From Cichorium intybus (taxonomy: Eukaryota; Streptophyta; Magnoliopsida; Asterales; Asteraceae), in contig CM042013.1 in assembly GCA_023525715.1 (NCBI GenBank), positions 76,181,494-76,245,493 of the forward strand: 64,000 bases of DNA, read 5' to 3'. Below are positions 63,801 through 64,000 of the stretch, piece by piece (the stretch's first letter is position 1; every line of letters begins with the position of its first letter). The notes under the pieces were generated by a model that saw only the letters and a list, made by a program, of their open reading frames with translations, did no database searches and was not told the origin of the DNA. The position numbers and the translations under genes are program-made.

Positions 63801-64000
63801 ACCATCTTCCGTAAGACACATTATAACCATTAATGTTCTTGGAAGTGAATAAACTGTGAAACATTTTCTCAGTCTATGTTGTCACTCAGGTTCTATTGAT
63901 CTTATACTTCCTTTGAAGTCCTTGAACAATTCAAGGTTTCAATCAACTGCTTATTCTGATAGGCAAAACTATATTTTTCAAACTAATTGGCAAATATTTT
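60892..64000 (-). other. Conserved non-coding body of element E
   Basis: Alignable to C's body throughout, with the same order of blocks: polypurine tract (60892-60901), D-like tail, stem-loop one (loop 61998-62023), the 170-bp duplication (62390-62665), stem-loop two (loop 62965-62990, arms TGAGTCCCTATTAGTG and CACTAAGGACTCA). No pol motif on either strand. Confidence 0.75.

Larger units (their letters stand above)
60136..64000 (-). mobile_element. Element E: C-family non-autonomous copia element (partial)
   Basis: Left LTR (60136-60891), then a polypurine tract and non-coding body matching C from 8312 to about 11420. The window ends inside the body, so gag, leader and the other LTR are not seen. 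Orientation minus, as C. It is inserted in J. Confidence 0.88.

Overview
The window is a piece of plant nuclear genome (angiosperm, most likely a eudicot) made almost entirely of LTR retrotransposons inserted into one another. This follows from Ty1/copia and Ty3/gypsy polyproteins on both strands, tRNA-Met and tRNA-Asp primer sites, polypurine tracts, and eight insertions with target duplications or a clear insertion boundary. I found no cellular protein gene, tRNA gene or CRISPR array. The DIIFGS-type reverse transcriptase (RT) and repeated polypurine tracts resemble the Sirevirus lineage, but I cannot name the species.

Region 1, about 1-38,160. The host DNA is a very long, degenerate LTR-like sequence carrying six tandem subrepeats (94-1018, 22826-28043, 35760-37868). 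It ends at TGTTACA next to a tRNA-Met primer site and a 5S-rRNA-derived, Cassandra-like block. Copia element B (+, 1019-22820, duplication ACCAC) is inserted in it. Element A, of the same family but opposite strand (1923-18748, duplication TCGGT), is inserted in B's leader. Element C (minus, 7571-15103, duplication GGTGA) interrupts A between gag and pol, and an Athila-like fragment H (16496-18508) interrupts A's gag. A second copia family member, D (+, 28044-35759), with a full but decayed set of domains, sits in the host repeat.

Region 2, about 38,167-64,000. A decayed copia element J (+) has taken three hits. Athila-like F (38335-44552, duplication AGAAA) lies in its LTR. Copia-like I (45764-57550, duplication ATAAC) lies in its gag region. 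Element E, a relative of C (60136 to beyond the window), lies in its pol linker. I in turn contains Athila-like G (46226-54357, duplication GTAAC) and a 955-bp hAT-like DNA element (55076-56030).

Functionally this is a set of autonomous-type elements and their parasites. D has gag, protease (PR), integrase (INT), RT and RNase H. C and E share D's LTR type, and C shares D's leader, but pol is replaced by several kb of conserved non-coding DNA. F and G share LTRs, primer site, a conserved mid-element block and a 3' ORF, yet both lack RT and INT, and F has an unrelated acidic ORF where G has gag and protease. The most interesting signal is a pair of stem-loops with a nearly invariant loop of about 26 nt, in the leaders of D and C and used again twice inside the non-coding bodies of C and E. 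Nearly every ORF is broken, so the locus looks inactive as protein-coding DNA.
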